64,000 nt of DNA, taken from positions 372,001 through 436,000 of the forward strand of contig CBDEGU010000008.1 in the NCBI GenBank assembly GCA_965238045.1, read 5' to 3'. Below the pieces are notes generated by a model. It made no database searches and had not been told where the DNA came from. It saw only the letters and a program-made list of their open reading frames with translations. Source of the DNA: CBDEGU01 sp965238045 (GTDB taxonomy: Bacteria > Acidobacteriota > Terriglobia > Bryobacterales > UBA6623). Below are positions 8,225-16,572 of this stretch, piece after piece (positions within the stretch are counted from its first letter, which is position 1; every line of letters begins with the position of its first letter). A program made the position numbers and the translations under genes.

Positions 8225-8721
8225 GGCTCTTCGATGCTGGCGGGGGCGGCACTCGCGCTCCGGCTCGCATCCCGGCTTCGGGCCGAGCGGCCGTTGATGA
8301 TTTCCGGCGTGAAGACCGACAGAGTCTTGGCCAGATTTTCGAGGTCGGCGCCATTGTCCACCGTGACTTCGTGCTCGATCCAGTTGCACAGCGGAATGTT
8401 GCGGAAGTAGATCCTCTCCTGAACGACCAGGCACTGGCGATGGGCGAAAAGCATCTTTTCCTGGCGCACGAAGCGGCGCTGTTCGGTGTGGAGATCCGCA
8501 AGAAAATCATCCATCGTTTTCTGGCTGACCGCTTCACCGCGCAAGCGGTCGATCTCTTCGAACAGTTCCTTTTGGGATTCGATCGAGGCCCGCGCTTCCG
8601 AGAGCGCCTGCCTTTCGCGGGCAAGCAGGACGTCCATCCGCTGCTGACAGATGACCACAGCCAAGAGCGCCGAGCCAACCGCGATCAAAATCGGCAATAC
8701 TATCCAGAGAATTGTAGACAT
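8131..8721 (-). CDS. Membrane-anchored coiled-coil protein of unknown function
   Basis: 196 residues as read. Residues 3-25 (TILWIVLPILIAVGSALLAV) are a membrane segment, followed by a charged, probably coiled-coil stretch (residues 30-75), then a conserved-looking block with RIYFRNIPLCNWIEHEVTV. I recognise no named family. The C-terminal 45 residues are Ala/Arg/Pro-rich low complexity and the final part lies over the truncated FAH gene, so the natural C-terminus was probably lost at about 8220 and the present end is fortuitous. No catalytic motif is visible. Confidence 0.6.
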   Translation of the reverse strand: MSTILWIVLPILIAVGSALLAVVICQQRMDVLLARERQALSEARASIESQKELFEEIDRLRGEAVSQKTMDDFLADLHTEQRRFVRQEKMLFAHRQCLVVQERIYFRNIPLCNWIEHEVTVDNGADLENLAKTLSVFTPEIINGRSARSRDASRSASAAPASIEEPTEPPRPPLARYPPAAARSRRLAQRETNSVS

Positions 8722-9132
8722 GGTGTTCGATCCAGACTACGACTAGTATACCCTTGGTACTGGCGTTACCACCCCAAGGTCGTAATTTCCCAACGCGACT
8801 TAAGTGTAGAAAATACAGTCACCTAGGTCGAATACCCTACTTAGCAGCCTGTGGCAGAAGTCGGACTGGCGCGTTGCGAGCGGCGCGGGGGCGAAAGTGA
8901 GGCGTGACGAGGGCGAGGATGTGGTTCATCCCAACCGAGTCGCAACGAAGCTGCCGGTGCCACGCCGCCGCAACCGGTTGGGCGGCAAGGCCTTGCGACC
9001 CCAGGCGTTGTCGTTCGTCGCCGGTGATGTCCCGCATCATCATCCTTCTCTCTCCTAGCCCGCGGCCGCAAATCCTTGCCGCGCGTCCAGCCGGACTTCT
9101 ACCACGGGCTGCTGGGCTGCTGGCAGGGCTAT
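8722..9132. repeat. Intergenic region bracketed by two inverted copies of repeat R1
   Basis: A 411-base gap upstream of the membrane coiled-coil gene and downstream of the E2 gene. One R1 copy reads AGCCTGTGGCAGAAGTCGGA on the plus strand (8843-8870) and another lies inverted at 9086-9113, where the minus strand reads CCCGTGGTAGAAGTCCGGCT. The two copies could pair as long arms around about 215 bases. Related copies occur at 23421-23448 and 29681-29707. No gene is supported in between. Confidence 0.6.
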
Positions 9133-10446
9133 TTAGATAATCGGCTCGGACCAGGATTCGATTACCCCTTTGAGATGAGTCATGAACAGATCGGCCATGG
9201 CTCCGTCGATGAGGCGGTGATCGAATGTGAGAGTGGCATAGCAGATCGAGCGAATTCCGATGGCGTCGTGGACGACGACCGGCGCCTTGTGAATGACGCC
9301 CAGGCCCAGGATGGCAGACTGCGGACGATGGATGGCCGGAGCAGCTAGCAAGCTGCCATAGCTACCGTGATTTGAAATCGAAAAGGTGCCCCGGGAGACC
9401 TCGCCGGGTTGGAGCTGCTTGCCTCGGGCTCGTGAGGCCAAATCGTGCACCGAGCGTTGCAACCCGGAGACGCTTTGCCGATCTGCTCCGTGAATGACCG
9501 GAACGATCAGGCCTCCATCGAGCGCGACAGCGATGCCGATATTGACCTCGGAGTGACGGATCACCTGATCGCCATCGAGCGAGGCGTTGATCAAGGGGTA
9601 CTGTTTGAGAGCCGCGGCGACGGCCCGCAGGAAGAACGGCATGAAGGTAAGCTTGACGGAGTATTGCGCGAGGAATTTCTCCCTGGCGGCGTCTCGCGCC
9701 TTGCAGATCACGGTGCAATCGATCTGGTGGACGGTGGAAACTTGTGGCGCATGCCGTTTCGAGAGAACCATATGCTCGGCGATCTTCTGGCGCATGATGC
9801 CAAGCGGCTCGGTGGTAAAGTCACCGAATCTGGCTTCGGGCGCCGCCGGGAACGCATCGGCGCCGGCGACCGTTCCGACCCCGGCGACGGGTCCTACCCC
9901 GGTCCGGTCCGCGGTTCCGGCTGGGCTAGCGGCGAGTGCCGCTTCGCGGCTTTGCAGATAGGCTTCGACATCTTTCTTGGAGATTCGGCCCCCCTGGCCG
10001 CTGCCGCGCAACTGGCTGAGGTCGATGTTGTGTTGCTTGGCCAGCCGGCGAACCAGCGGCGAGGTCCGGACCTGGGCGGCCGCCCCCTGTTGGGCCGGCT
10101 GTGCGTCCGAAGACGGCAAGCTGCCGGCTAGCGGGTCCCCGTTTGCAGCGTCTGGTTTGTCACCATGGGCCGGCTCCGCTGTGGAACTCTGTGCCGAACT
10201 ACTGCTTGGGCCGCCGTCGCCGATGCGAGCCAGCAAGGTGTTGATCGCGACGGTTTCCCCTTCGGCGACAAGAATCTCCTGGAGTACGCCGGCCGCGGGC
10301 GACGGGATTTCCGAATCCACTTTGTCGGTCGAGATCTCCACCAGCGGCTCGTCTCTTTCGACTTCCTCTCCGATCGCTTTCAGCCACCTGGTGATGGTGC
10401 CTTCGACGATGCTTTCCCCCATCTGGGGCATCAAGACGTCGCTCAT
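9133..10446 (-). CDS. 2-oxoacid dehydrogenase E2 (dihydrolipoamide acyltransferase)
   Basis: 437 residues with the full E2 architecture. Residues 1-77 are a lipoyl domain with the lipoylated Lys42 in STDKVDSE. A Ser/Gln/Ala linker follows, then a peripheral subunit-binding domain (about 127-165, SPLVRRLAKQHNIDLSQLRG). The acyltransferase core ends with DHRLIDG (His410, Asp414 as the HxxxD catalytic pair). It transfers an acyl group from lipoamide to CoA in a pyruvate, 2-oxoglutarate or branched-chain complex; the substrate cannot be decided here. It is the last gene of the order lpdA-lipB-E2 and overlaps lipB by four bases. No E1 gene is in the window. Confidence 0.93.
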   Translation of the reverse strand: MSDVLMPQMGESIVEGTITRWLKAIGEEVERDEPLVEISTDKVDSEIPSPAAGVLQEILVAEGETVAINTLLARIGDGGPSSSSAQSSTAEPAHGDKPDAANGDPLAGSLPSSDAQPAQQGAAAQVRTSPLVRRLAKQHNIDLSQLRGSGQGGRISKKDVEAYLQSREAALAASPAGTADRTGVGPVAGVGTVAGADAFPAAPEARFGDFTTEPLGIMRQKIAEHMVLSKRHAPQVSTVHQIDCTVICKARDAAREKFLAQYSVKLTFMPFFLRAVAAALKQYPLINASLDGDQVIRHSEVNIGIAVALDGGLIVPVIHGADRQSVSGLQRSVHDLASRARGKQLQPGEVSRGTFSISNHGSYGSLLAAPAIHRPQSAILGLGVIHKAPVVVHDAIGIRSICYATLTFDHRLIDGAMADLFMTHLKGVIESWSEPII

Positions 10447-11219
10447 GTCGTCCTCCCGGTCTGGGCGGGGCTTGGGTCGCCGCCAGTCAGGCGCACCCGG
10501 TCCAAAGGGGTCATGCGGCGGCCGAAGACCGATCCGAAGCTCGCGAGCAGCGAGCGGATCACATCTTCCCTGGCCGGAGCCCGGCCCAGCAATCGCTCCA
10601 TCGAAGTCACCGGTTTGTGAAGACCGCAGGGCACGATATAGCCAAAGTATCGCATTTCAGGAGCCACATTCAGCGCGAAACCGTGGGAGGTGACCCAGCG
10701 GCTGATATGCACGCCCATCGCCGCCAGCTTGGCGCCTTCCACCCAAACACCAGACGCCCCCTCGATGCGCCCGGCGGCGATACCGTAGCGCGCCACGGCG
10801 CCGATGACCACCTGCTCCAGCGCCCGAACATAGGCTCCGACGTCCATTCGCCACTCGCGCAGGTTCATGATCGGATAGGCCACGAGCTGCCCGGGGCCGT
10901 GATAGGTCACATCACCGCCGCGATCGCTCTCTCGCAGGTCCACGCCCAGCCGCGCAAGAGTGGCGGAGGGCAGGAGCAGATGGCTTCTCTGGGCGTTGCG
11001 GCCCAGAGTGATGACGTGGGGATGCTCGACAAAGAGCAGCCGGTCGGGGATCTCACCCGCCTTTCGCAAGGCGACCAGGTCGCGCTGCCGCCGCGAGGCC
11101 TGGTCATAACCGAGCAGGGAGAGGTCTTGGTAGTGGCAGAGAGCTTGCGGGTCCGATCGGTTCTCCGCCGTGGTCCGGCTGGGGCCGGAAGCGTCTCTCA
11201 CCAGGATGGCCGGCGACAT
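10443..11219 (-). CDS. lipB: Lipoyl(octanoyl) transferase LipB
   Basis: 258 residues. Family motifs: VEHPHVITLGRNA, RGGDVTYHGPGQLVAYPI, the catalytic Lys164 in VEGAKLAAMGVHI, and the acyl-thioester Cys198 in YIVPCGLHKPVTSM. It moves octanoyl from acyl carrier protein to lipoyl domains, the first step of lipoate assembly. The first 28 residues are an unconserved extension, so the true start could be further in. Its position between lpdA and an E2 gene, coupled by a four-base overlap to E2, fits production and modification of the same lipoyl complex. Confidence 0.95.
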   Translation of the reverse strand: MSPAILVRDASGPSRTTAENRSDPQALCHYQDLSLLGYDQASRRQRDLVALRKAGEIPDRLLFVEHPHVITLGRNAQRSHLLLPSATLARLGVDLRESDRGGDVTYHGPGQLVAYPIMNLREWRMDVGAYVRALEQVVIGAVARYGIAAGRIEGASGVWVEGAKLAAMGVHISRWVTSHGFALNVAPEMRYFGYIVPCGLHKPVTSMERLLGRAPAREDVIRSLLASFGSVFGRRMTPLDRVRLTGGDPSPAQTGRTT

Positions 11220-11237
11220 CGGTTTCTCTAGGTTTGT

Positions 11238-12659
11238 TTAGGCGTTGATCGACAGATCCCAGGTGTTGTTGAACGCTTCCTGCACGGACTCGGAAAGGGT
11301 CGGATGCGCGTGAATGGTCGACATCATCAATTCGACGGTCGCTTCGGCGGTGATGGCCGTGACCGCTTCGGCGATCAACTCGGTGGCCGAAGGGCCGATG
11401 ATGTGTACGCCCAGAATTTCGCCATAGCGCGCGCCGGCGACGACTTTAACGAAACCGCCCGGCCTGCCAAGGATCGACGCCTTGCTGTTGGCGGCGAACG
11501 GGAACTTCCCAGTCTTGATGTCGTGGCCCTGCTCTCTGGCGGCGGTCTCGGTCAGGCCCACGCTCGCGATTTGGGGATCACAGTAGGTCGCCGAGGGACT
11601 GTGCAAGTAGTTGACCGGCTCGGGGTCCTTGCCGGCAATGCGCCCGACAGCCACAAGACCTTCCGCCGAGGCGACATGGGCAAGCTGCGGAGCCCCGGCC
11701 ACGATGTCGCCAATGGCATAGACACCCTTCTCGGCCGTCTCCATCCAGGGATCGACCGCGATAAACCCGCGATCGGTTTTGACCTGGGTGTTCTCAAGCC
11801 CAATATGGCCGGTTGCCGGCTTGCGTCCGACGGCGACGAGCAGTTTGTGGGCCGATAGTTTTCGCGCGGCTTGACCTGAATCCGTGAGCGAGATCTCGAG
11901 GCCCCCGGCGGAACGGCTCACCTGGCCCAGCTTGGTCCCGAGATGATACTCGATCCCTCTCTTGCGGAAGGCTCTGGCCAGCTCGGCCGATAGATCCTCA
12001 TCCTCGGAGGGAACCAGCCGCGGCAGCATCTCGACAATCGTCACCTGGGCTCCGAAGCTGCGAAAGACCGACGCGAATTCCACCCCCACCGCACCGCCGC
12101 CGATAATCACCAGCGACTTCGGAATTTCGGTCAAATCGAGAATTTCGACATTGGTCAGGATGCGATCCGGGTCCGCCGTCAGACCGGGAAGCATGCTGGC
12201 CGAAGAGCCCGTGGCTAGGATGATATTGGGCGCGCTGAGGATGCGGCCGGCACCGGCGCCGGAGACCTCGGCACTGGAGACTTCGACTTGCCCCTTGCCC
12301 AGCAGGGTTCCCCGGCCGCGGATGGTCTCAATCTTGTGCTTCTTGAATAGATATTCGACGCCCTTGGCGTGTTTGCCGACGATGGCACTCTTCCGGCGGA
12401 TGAGTTGTGCGTAATCCAGATGAAGGTTCTGATAGCTCAGCCCCCATTTTTCGCTCCGCAGGGCCTCTTCGTAAAGCTCAGCGTAATGAAGCAGGGCTTT
12501 GGTGGGCACACAGCCCACATGCAGGCAAGTACCGCCGAATTTCTGTTCCTTTTCAACGACAGCGACTTTCAGACCATACTGCGCGGCGCGAATCGCGGCG
12601 ACGTAACCGCCGGGTCCGCTGCCCATGATGACAAGGTCAAAGTTCATCAGAGAGTCCAC
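11238..12659 (-). CDS. lpdA: Dihydrolipoamide dehydrogenase (E3)
   Basis: 473 residues. FAD-binding VIMGSGPGGYVAAI near the N-terminus, redox disulfide GGTCLHVGC (Cys45, Cys50; the usual Asn between them is His), NAD-binding VIIGGGAVGVEFASVF, AIGDIVAGAPQLAHVAS and the active-site HAHPTLSE near the end. It re-oxidises dihydrolipoamide with NAD+. The longest reading begins with GTG at 12659; an ATG at 12647 (MNFDLVIMG) gives the usual family start and is equally likely. lipB begins 18 bases after its stop. Confidence 0.95.
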   Translation of the reverse strand: MDSLMNFDLVIMGSGPGGYVAAIRAAQYGLKVAVVEKEQKFGGTCLHVGCVPTKALLHYAELYEEALRSEKWGLSYQNLHLDYAQLIRRKSAIVGKHAKGVEYLFKKHKIETIRGRGTLLGKGQVEVSSAEVSGAGAGRILSAPNIILATGSSASMLPGLTADPDRILTNVEILDLTEIPKSLVIIGGGAVGVEFASVFRSFGAQVTIVEMLPRLVPSEDEDLSAELARAFRKRGIEYHLGTKLGQVSRSAGGLEISLTDSGQAARKLSAHKLLVAVGRKPATGHIGLENTQVKTDRGFIAVDPWMETAEKGVYAIGDIVAGAPQLAHVASAEGLVAVGRIAGKDPEPVNYLHSPSATYCDPQIASVGLTETAAREQGHDIKTGKFPFAANSKASILGRPGGFVKVVAGARYGEILGVHIIGPSATELIAEAVTAITAEATVELMMSTIHAHPTLSESVQEAFNNTWDLSINA

Positions 12660-12732
12660 AGTGTATCAGAGTGGTTTTTGAGCGCCCGGCGCCGCCGGGC
12701 GGCTTGCACCGGGGTGGTAAGATGAAACAGCC

Positions 12733-13224
12733 ATGAGGATTCTCAACGCTGGCGACCAGGAACTGATCGGTCTCGAACCTCAGCCCGATATTGTTGTCAG
12801 CCTGGCCACGCAAGCGGGTTTCGACTGTCACCTGACCGAGGACGACCGGCGCGTCATCCTTGAGTTGAAGCCTACCGTGCAGAGCAAAGCGATCCTCTTG
12901 TTCGACGCCGCCCATCCGGCAAACCTGGGGTGGTTTTCGCGCTGCCAATTCTATGTCAATGGCCTCTCCGGAGCCGTTCTGAGAACACCGTTGACGATCT
13001 CCAATTGGCGGGACGGCCAGGGACGGCCTCTGCAAGGCCTGTGTATCAACCTTTCCAAGGAACTGCCCCGCACATTCCGGCTGCCGGGGCACGACACGGT
13101 CAGTGAACAGGTCATCTATACGATCCTCTACAACTTCCTGGTAGCGCTGCTTCAGACCGGCGTGGCGATCTGCGGCCGGGGCAGCGTCGAGCCACTGGCT
13201 GGCCCCGTCCAGGGCGAAAAGTAG
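12733..13224 (+). CDS. Hypothetical protein
   Basis: 163 residues, divergent from lpdA, ATG at 12733. I recognise no family. The sequence has alternating hydrophobic and polar segments such as DRRVILELKPTVQSKAILLFD and a run FYVNGLSGAVLRTPLTISNW, which looks like a small soluble beta-rich fold; no signal peptide or membrane segment is evident and no catalytic motif stands out. The composition matches neighbouring genes, which supports it being real. Confidence 0.6.
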   Translation: MRILNAGDQELIGLEPQPDIVVSLATQAGFDCHLTEDDRRVILELKPTVQSKAILLFDAAHPANLGWFSRCQFYVNGLSGAVLRTPLTISNWRDGQGRPLQGLCINLSKELPRTFRLPGHDTVSEQVIYTILYNFLVALLQTGVAICGRGSVEPLAGPVQGEK

Positions 13225-13437
13225 ATCAAGCGGACAGTTTTCACGTCGTTTCGCTACTGCATTTCTTCAGTGTCTCGCCGCGACAAAATCAAACACAACA
13301 AGGGTAATTGGGTGGTTTTCGGTCGGGACACGAAGGTGAGAGACCCGATGTTATCGAATGACGTACGAACGTCGCTGCTTAGAACTAGTGCTCAGAATTA
13401 GATAGTAGCCCAATAGAAACAACTGTGCATACTGAGG

Positions 13438-13486
13438 GTACTTAAGTACTGGGAAAATGTATCCAACAGGCTATTGTTGTTATAGT
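13438..13486 (+). promoter_or_regulatory. Palindromic operator candidate and extended -10 promoter for a small RNA
   Basis: GTACTTAAGTAC (13438-13449) is a perfect 12-bp palindrome. About 30 bases downstream is TGTTATAGT (13478-13486), an extended -10 element (TGn + TATAGT). No good -35 hexamer is present, which is normal for extended -10 promoters that use an activator. The predicted start of transcription is near 13492, at the first base-paired segment of the downstream RNA. The rest of the gap upstream (13225-13437) is AT-richer than its surroundings and shows nothing else clear. Confidence 0.5.
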
Positions 13487-13487
13487 C

Positions 13488-13599
13488 CGATCGTGGGACA
13501 ATTTGGATTGTACCAGGGACGATTCGCTGGAGTAGCCCGGGGGGACACACTTCAGCGAGGTCCAGGCTGGCTCGTTTATCGAGCCAGCCTTTTCTTTTT
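13488..13599 (+). ncRNA. Probable structured small RNA, about 110 nt
   Basis: Three consecutive hairpins without a convincing reading frame. Hairpin 1: ATCGT (13490-13494) pairs with ACGAT (13519-13523), enclosing ACAAT-TTGG-ATTGT (13498-13511). Hairpin 2: TCGCTGGAGT (13524-13533) pairs with ACTTCAGCGA (13549-13558) with one G-U, around a 15-base loop holding a run of six G. Hairpin 3 is the terminator. A promoter precedes it and a long T-run follows, so this looks like an independent transcript. It could alternatively be a leader for the Gfo/Idh/MocA gene that is attenuated at the terminator. I could not match it by eye to 6S RNA, tmRNA or a known riboswitch. Confidence 0.55.
13564..13599 (+). 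terminator. Strong intrinsic terminator
   Basis: Perfect 11-bp stem AGGCTGGCTCG / CGAGCCAGCCT (13564-13574 and 13580-13590), five-base loop TTTAT, followed by TTTCTTTTT. It lies about 200 bases before the next gene and 340 bases after the previous one, so it ends a transcript that starts in this gap. Confidence 0.85.
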
Positions 13600-13791
13600 G
13601 GCGCCTCAATCAACGATGTCCCCAAGATTCCCGTTCTCTGGAGTTCCCGCGTCCCGCCCGCCGGCAGTGCCGCGGCGCGACTCGGAATCCGATGGCTCTG
13701 GTACGATTGCGATGAGTTTCCGCAGCGGCGGCTGGCGTGGGGCGGCCGGCGTAGCAAACGGCGCCCGCGGGCAGAGGCAGACGAGGGCATT

Positions 13792-15129
13792 ATGGCTGAG
13801 AATGGCGGGATGAATCGAAGAGAGTTTGTCAGCGGAACCATCGGCGCGGGCTCGGTCGCCGGACTAGCTCCGGCTCTGGGCAGCGCGGCGGCGAACCGCC
13901 CGGCGGCCGGGCGCGTGATTGGGGCGAATGACCGCGTCAACGTGGGCGTGGTCGGCGTCGGCGGCCGCGGCAGCAGCTTAACGAGGCTGCTGCTACGGAT
14001 GGCCGAGGAGCGCGGTGATGTGCAGGTGCTGGCCGTCTGTGACGTCTACGAAAAACGCCGCCGAGCCGCCCAGGAGCGCACGAAAGCCGGGTTTTCGACG
14101 CTAGATTACCGCGAACTGATCTCGCGTCCGGATATCGACGCGGTCGTGATCGCCACCCCGGACCATTGGCATGGCAAGATCGCCCTCGACGCCATGGAGC
14201 AGGGCAAGGACGTGTATCTCGAAAAACCGATGTGCCACACGATCGAAGAAGCGCGCGAGGTGGCGGCTCGAGCCAAGAAGCTGGGGCGGATTCTGCAGGT
14301 CGGTTCGCAGACCACCTCGGCGGATCAGTGGTGGAAGGCGCGCAAAGCCATCAAGGACGGAATGATCGGGCAGTTGCTGACAAGCCAGGGCTCCTACCAT
14401 CGCAATACGACCGGCGGCGAGTGGAACTGGAAAATGGATCCGGACGCGGGCCCGCATGGCAAGGGCGAAAACTACGTCGACTGGAAGACCTGGCTGGGCC
14501 CGGCGCCGAAGCGCGCTTGGGACCCGGAACGCTTCTTCCGCTTCCGCAAGTTTTGGGATTACTCGGGCGGCATCGCCACCGATTTGTTCTATCACGTGGT
14601 GGCACCGCTGAACATCTGCTGGCCCAAACCGCAGTTTCCCTACCGGGTGACCGCCAGCGGCGGCATCTACGCCTTCCACGACCGTGAAGTACCCGATACC
14701 TTCAATCTGCTGGCCGATTTCGCCGAAGGTCACTCGCTGATCCTGAGTTCCTCAATGGCCAACTCGACCCATATCCCGGGACTGATTCGCGGCAAGGAAG
14801 GCACAATCATCATAGTCGAGCATGGCAAGTTCGAAGGCGAAACCAGCTATATCACCATCACTGCGGAAAAAGCCCATCAGGCGGACTTCGTCAAGAAATG
14901 GGGCTACCGTTCGATGCAGATTCCGGTCGAGGAGACGCCGCGCGACGCTCATATGGGCAATTTGTTCGAGTGCATGCGGACCCGCGAGCAGACGGTGCTC
15001 AACCCCGAAACGGCCTACCGCGCGCAGGTGACGATTTCGATGGGCGTCGAGAGCTTCCGGCGCGGCAAGGTGCTCTACTTCGATCCGAAGAAAGAGAAGA
15101 TCGTCGAGAAGCCGCCTAGCAAGGGGTAG
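13792..15129 (+). CDS. Tat-exported Gfo/Idh/MocA-family oxidoreductase
   Basis: 445 residues. A twin-arginine signal (MNRREFVSG, then a hydrophobic Ala/Gly-rich stretch) is followed by a Rossmann domain with VGVVGVGGRGSS, VCDVYEKRR and ATPDHWHGKIALDAMEQGKDVYLEKPM, the EKP motif of this family. It probably oxidises or epimerises a sugar or polyol with tightly bound NAD(P); Tat export allows folding with the cofactor before export. ATG at 13792 has GAGGG upstream; an in-frame ATG at 13810 would put the RR motif closer to the start. Substrate unknown. It is downstream of the small RNA terminator. Confidence 0.9.
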   Translation: MAENGGMNRREFVSGTIGAGSVAGLAPALGSAAANRPAAGRVIGANDRVNVGVVGVGGRGSSLTRLLLRMAEERGDVQVLAVCDVYEKRRRAAQERTKAGFSTLDYRELISRPDIDAVVIATPDHWHGKIALDAMEQGKDVYLEKPMCHTIEEAREVAARAKKLGRILQVGSQTTSADQWWKARKAIKDGMIGQLLTSQGSYHRNTTGGEWNWKMDPDAGPHGKGENYVDWKTWLGPAPKRAWDPERFFRFRKFWDYSGGIATDLFYHVVAPLNICWPKPQFPYRVTASGGIYAFHDREVPDTFNLLADFAEGHSLILSSSMANSTHIPGLIRGKEGTIIIVEHGKFEGETSYITITAEKAHQADFVKKWGYRSMQIPVEETPRDAHMGNLFECMRTREQTVLNPETAYRAQVTISMGVESFRRGKVLYFDPKKEKIVEKPPSKG

Positions 15130-15234
15130 CTTCTCTGTTTTCGCACCATCTCAGCTGACCGATGCTTCCGTTGCACCGGCTGGTTGATTTGGCGGAGGCG
15201 GGTGCGGGTTGCGCGGTCCTTCGACCCCGAAGCC

Positions 15235-16203
15235 TCAGGCGCTAGCTCCGGCCTCGATCAGGAGCGCCTCGATTTCGTCCAATACGGCCAGTTCGGCGTC
15301 CTCGTGATCTCGGTACTCGCTCGAAAACACTCGAAGCAGTACCTTCAAGAATCCCGCCCGCCACTGTCGCCGCTGGTCACGGACTATCGCCAGCGCGGTT
15401 TGCCCGGAGTCGTCTTGAAGGTTCGCGGCGGCGCCCGCTTGGAGCAACGCCCGCACACCGACAGGGTCCGACGATTGGACGCGAGACATCAGGACTGTCA
15501 CCCCATAAGAAGTTCGCGCGTGCAGGTCCGCTCCCGCCGCAAGCAGCGTACGGATGGACTCCCCCGCGTCGACCCGGTCTGACCCTCTCACCCAAAAGAG
15601 CGGAGTAACTCCCCCTTTGGTGCGGGCGTTGACGTCGGCCCCGTTTTCAATGAGGATTCGCGCGATCTCGGGATGCCACGCCCCGTGGTGCAAAGGGGTC
15701 TCGCCGGAGAGGTCACGCTCCGACGCCTCAAGACCCTCGCCGAGCATCAAACGCAGTAGTTCCGGATTCCCGCTGCCCGCGGCTCCGAACAATGCCGTTG
15801 CTTGGTGCCGGCCGCTGCTCACGTGCGGGTTCGCGCCGTGCGCCAGCAGGCTTCTCACCATCGCGATTCGGCCTGTGCCGGTCGCCAAGTTCAGGGGAGC
15901 ATCTCCCAAACTCGACCTCTCCCCGGACGCCTAGTTGGGGTCGGCGCCGGCCTCCAGCAGGATTTCCACCCCCGGATCACACCCTTCTACAATCGCCCAA
16001 TGAAGGACGGCCCGCCCGATGGAGTCCCTTTGCGCAAGGTCTGCTGGCTTAAGATCTTCGGTCAGCGTCTTGAGCTTCCCGGTTTCGCAGTCGATCGCCG
16101 CCGCCACGACAGGGACTTGTCGTGCCAAGTACTCAGGACTTGGATTCATGCAAGCGGAAAGCGCGAGCACCAGGAAGATCGGCTGGAGTTTGGTTGAGTT
16201 CAT
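15235..16203 (-). pseudogene. Ankyrin-repeat lipoprotein interrupted by an in-frame TAG
   Basis: Read from ATG at 16203, the protein begins with a lipoprotein signal (lipobox LSAC, Cys at residue 18), then an ankyrin repeat ending LLEAGADPN. A TAG at 15931-15933 stops it after 90 residues. The same frame continues with another 231 residues of ankyrin repeats (SLLAHGANPH, LIENGADVNARTKGGVTPLF, LLAAGADLHAR) to a stop at 15235. Without the TAG it is one 322-residue surface lipoprotein for protein-protein contact. The repeat register is preserved across the stop, so a point mutation (for example CAG to TAG), a sequencing error or stop read-through are the options. A distal GTG/ATG restart is possible but would lack the signal. 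Confidence 0.75.
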
Positions 16204-16392
16204 TTATGTCCCACCTGCCCGACTTATGCTAGCGCGTTTGGCACCGCGCTTGCATGGACCCATCCACTTGTCGCCATGCGTGTTTCGGCCGACCGGGATT
16301 CTGAATCGGTCAGCTTCCGGCTATGGTTTTTCGGCGGATCGCGATCCTTCCAGCGGACCGCAATCCTTTTTACGAATCATGGACTCATAACC

Positions 16393-16415
16393 GGACCGCG
16401 GGCGTTAGTCCGCGG
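16393..16415. repeat. Short palindromic hairpin in intergenic DNA
   Basis: CCGCGG, eight-base spacer GCGTTAGT, CCGCGG. It sits in the gap 16204-16572 between the ankyrin gene and the first SelA-like gene, which otherwise shows no gene; the end of the gap carries AGGAGG (16561-16566), the ribosome-binding site for the start at 16573. It resembles common REP-like hairpins of high-GC bacteria. Confidence 0.45.
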
Positions 16416-16572
16416 CCCTTCTGCTTGTTCACCCAACGACACCGCGGATTCATGCGGGCACGGCCTCCGGCTTGCGGGCAATTTTGCGGCGCTCGTCCGT
16501 GTTAAAAGCATGTCAGCGGCGTGCTAGAATGGGGCCGTTTCGTTCTTGCCCCGTGTCCCCAGGAGGGCCGCC

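Noticed and set aside
13398..13940. 180-codon minus-strand frame over the small RNA region
   Set aside because: It crosses the terminator and the start of the Gfo/Idh/MocA gene, has no ribosome-binding site and no family similarity.
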